A stretch of DNA of 23,140 nucleotides from DATGMB01 sp035293845 (lineage in GTDB: Bacteria > Acidobacteriota > Terriglobia > Bryobacterales > Bryobacteraceae): assembly GCA_035293845.1 (NCBI GenBank), contig DATGMB010000329.1, forward strand, positions 1-23,140, written 5' to 3'. Of the stretch, positions 22,730-23,140 are shown piece by piece (the first letter of the stretch is position 1; each line of letters starts with the position of its first letter). Under the pieces are notes generated by a model. That model did no database searches. It had not been told where the DNA came from and saw nothing but the letters and a program-made list of their open reading frames with translations. A program made the position numbers and the translations under genes.

Positions 22730-22927
22730 TTGGCTGAAGTAAAGCTTCAGGAGGGCGAAACGCTTGAAAACGCCCTTCGCCGCTTCAAAAGAAAAGTCCA
22801 GCAGGAGGACATCATCAAGGAGGTCAAGAGGCACTCCTTCTATTTGAAGCCGGGCGAGAAGCTCCGGGCCAAGCAGGCGCTGGCCCGCAAACGCAACCGG
22901 AAGAAAAGTCGCCGGGAAGTCGAATAA
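22730..22927 (+). CDS. rpsU: 30S ribosomal protein S21
   Basis: A 65-residue basic ribosomal protein of the small subunit, bound near the anti-Shine-Dalgarno end of 16S rRNA and needed for initiation on structured mRNAs. The sequence MAEVKLQEGETLENALRRFK, then RKVQQEDIIKEVKRHSFYLK and PGEKLRAKQALARKRNRKKS, is typical throughout. The start codon is TTG with a strong Shine-Dalgarno. It has its own promoter, a leader of about 120 nt and a hairpin terminator, so it is probably expressed alone. Such a leader could carry regulation, but I see no known motif in it. Confidence 0.96.
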   Translation: MAEVKLQEGETLENALRRFKRKVQQEDIIKEVKRHSFYLKPGEKLRAKQALARKRNRKKSRREVE

Positions 22928-22931
22928 CCCA

Positions 22932-22960
22932 GAGACGGCGGGTCCTCGGCCCGCCGTCTC
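22932..22960 (+). terminator. Hairpin terminator after rpsU
   Basis: A perfect 11-bp stem, GAGACGGCGGG with CCCGCCGTCTC, encloses a 7-nt loop, 4 nt after the rpsU stop. No T-tract follows (CATCACATG), as is common in high-GC bacteria, so it may also act as an mRNA 3' stabiliser. Confidence 0.75.
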
Positions 22961-22997
22961 CATCACATGTTCAGGTTCATAACGGGGCACAGTTGCT

Positions 22998-23140
22998 ATG
23001 CCGGAGTTTCAGGATCGCGTCCTCAAGTGCGTGGACTGCGGAGCGGATTTCGTATTCACAGCGGGAGAACAACACTTCTTCCACGACAAGAACTTCAAGA
23101 ACGAGCCCAAACGCTGCAAGAATTGCAAGCTGAAGCGCCA
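22998..23140 (+). CDS. Zinc-ribbon domain protein (CxxC...CxxC type), 3' end outside window
   Basis: The first 47 residues are visible: MPEFQDRVLKCVDCGADFVF, TAGEQHFFHDKNFKNEPKRC and KNCKLKR. Two CxxC pairs (Cys11/Cys14 and Cys40/Cys43) form a zinc ribbon, and the linker with FVFTAGEQxFF is characteristic of the small 'probable zinc-ribbon' family (CxxC-x25-CxxC here). Members are often short proteins beside cold-shock or ribosomal genes and may bind nucleic acid, but no function is established. ATG 22998 gives the family start. It follows the rpsU terminator by 37 nt; no clear promoter is seen. Confidence 0.88.
   Translation, partial: MPEFQDRVLKCVDCGADFVFTAGEQHFFHDKNFKNEPKRCKNCKLKR

Noticed and set aside
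22586..22990. 134-codon minus-strand frame covering rpsU and its promoter
   Set aside because: Opposite a certain ribosomal gene, its promoter and its terminator.

Overview
The window is a high-GC, gene-dense bacterial chromosome segment. It most resembles an acidobacterium of the Bryobacterales/Solibacter type. This is an inference from the mix of families (a GtaA-type glutaminase, an LssY C-terminal protein, a DUF1080 protein, a small conserved protein starting MARGWESK, a four-helix-bundle gene with G-rich flanks) and from general similarity of the proteins to that group; no rRNA gene is present to confirm it. I see no tRNA, rRNA, CRISPR array or transposase.

Layout. 1-1268: the C-terminal half of a TetR regulator, a decayed gene of an unnamed family (one-base frameshift in a run of six G), and a short TonB C-terminal-domain protein. 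1265-5287: pyruvate kinase on the minus strand, divergent from a sugar-type ABC transporter (double-ATPase subunit plus RbsC-like permease, no binding protein). 5330-8412: a secreted PepSY-like protein, a poorly coding stretch with a possible gene remnant, a secreted GtaA-type glutaminase (minus) and a small conserved protein (plus) that appear to share overlapping -10 elements. 8484-10991: a secreted zinc-dependent phospholipase C-like protein and diaminopimelate decarboxylase (lysA). 11003-14278 (minus): a DUF1080 gene interrupted by an in-frame TAG, followed by an 886-residue membrane-anchored protein joining a NodB polysaccharide deacetylase domain, a caspase-like domain, an EF-hand-like loop, a coiled coil and TPR repeats. 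14347-18717: a PLC-like phosphodiesterase, a Phd/VapC toxin-antitoxin pair (minus), an LssY C-terminal protein and a beta-propeller lipoprotein. 18792-22493 (minus): glgC - four-helix-bundle gene - eno - gpmA, with 4-nt overlaps at the last two junctions. 22573-23140: rpsU with a good promoter, a strong Shine-Dalgarno and a hairpin terminator, then the start of a zinc-ribbon protein.

The most interesting items are: (1) the deacetylase-caspase-TPR fusion; (2) the four-helix-bundle (23S rRNA intervening-sequence protein family) gene set between glgC and eno and bounded by complementary G-rich/C-rich arms, recalling the layout of rRNA intervening sequences but inside a glycolytic operon; (3) a recurrent TAnnnT hexamer 6-11 nt before the start codons of seven mostly single genes, suggesting widespread leaderless or near-leaderless mRNAs here. 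Two genes (near 570 and at 13937) carry single-base lesions that are either real decay or sequence errors.

Functionally, the central-metabolism genes (pyk, eno, gpmA, glgC) cover lower glycolysis and glycogen precursor synthesis. Most remaining genes encode exported or membrane-attached hydrolases and envelope proteins, fitting a heterotroph that degrades complex organic matter.
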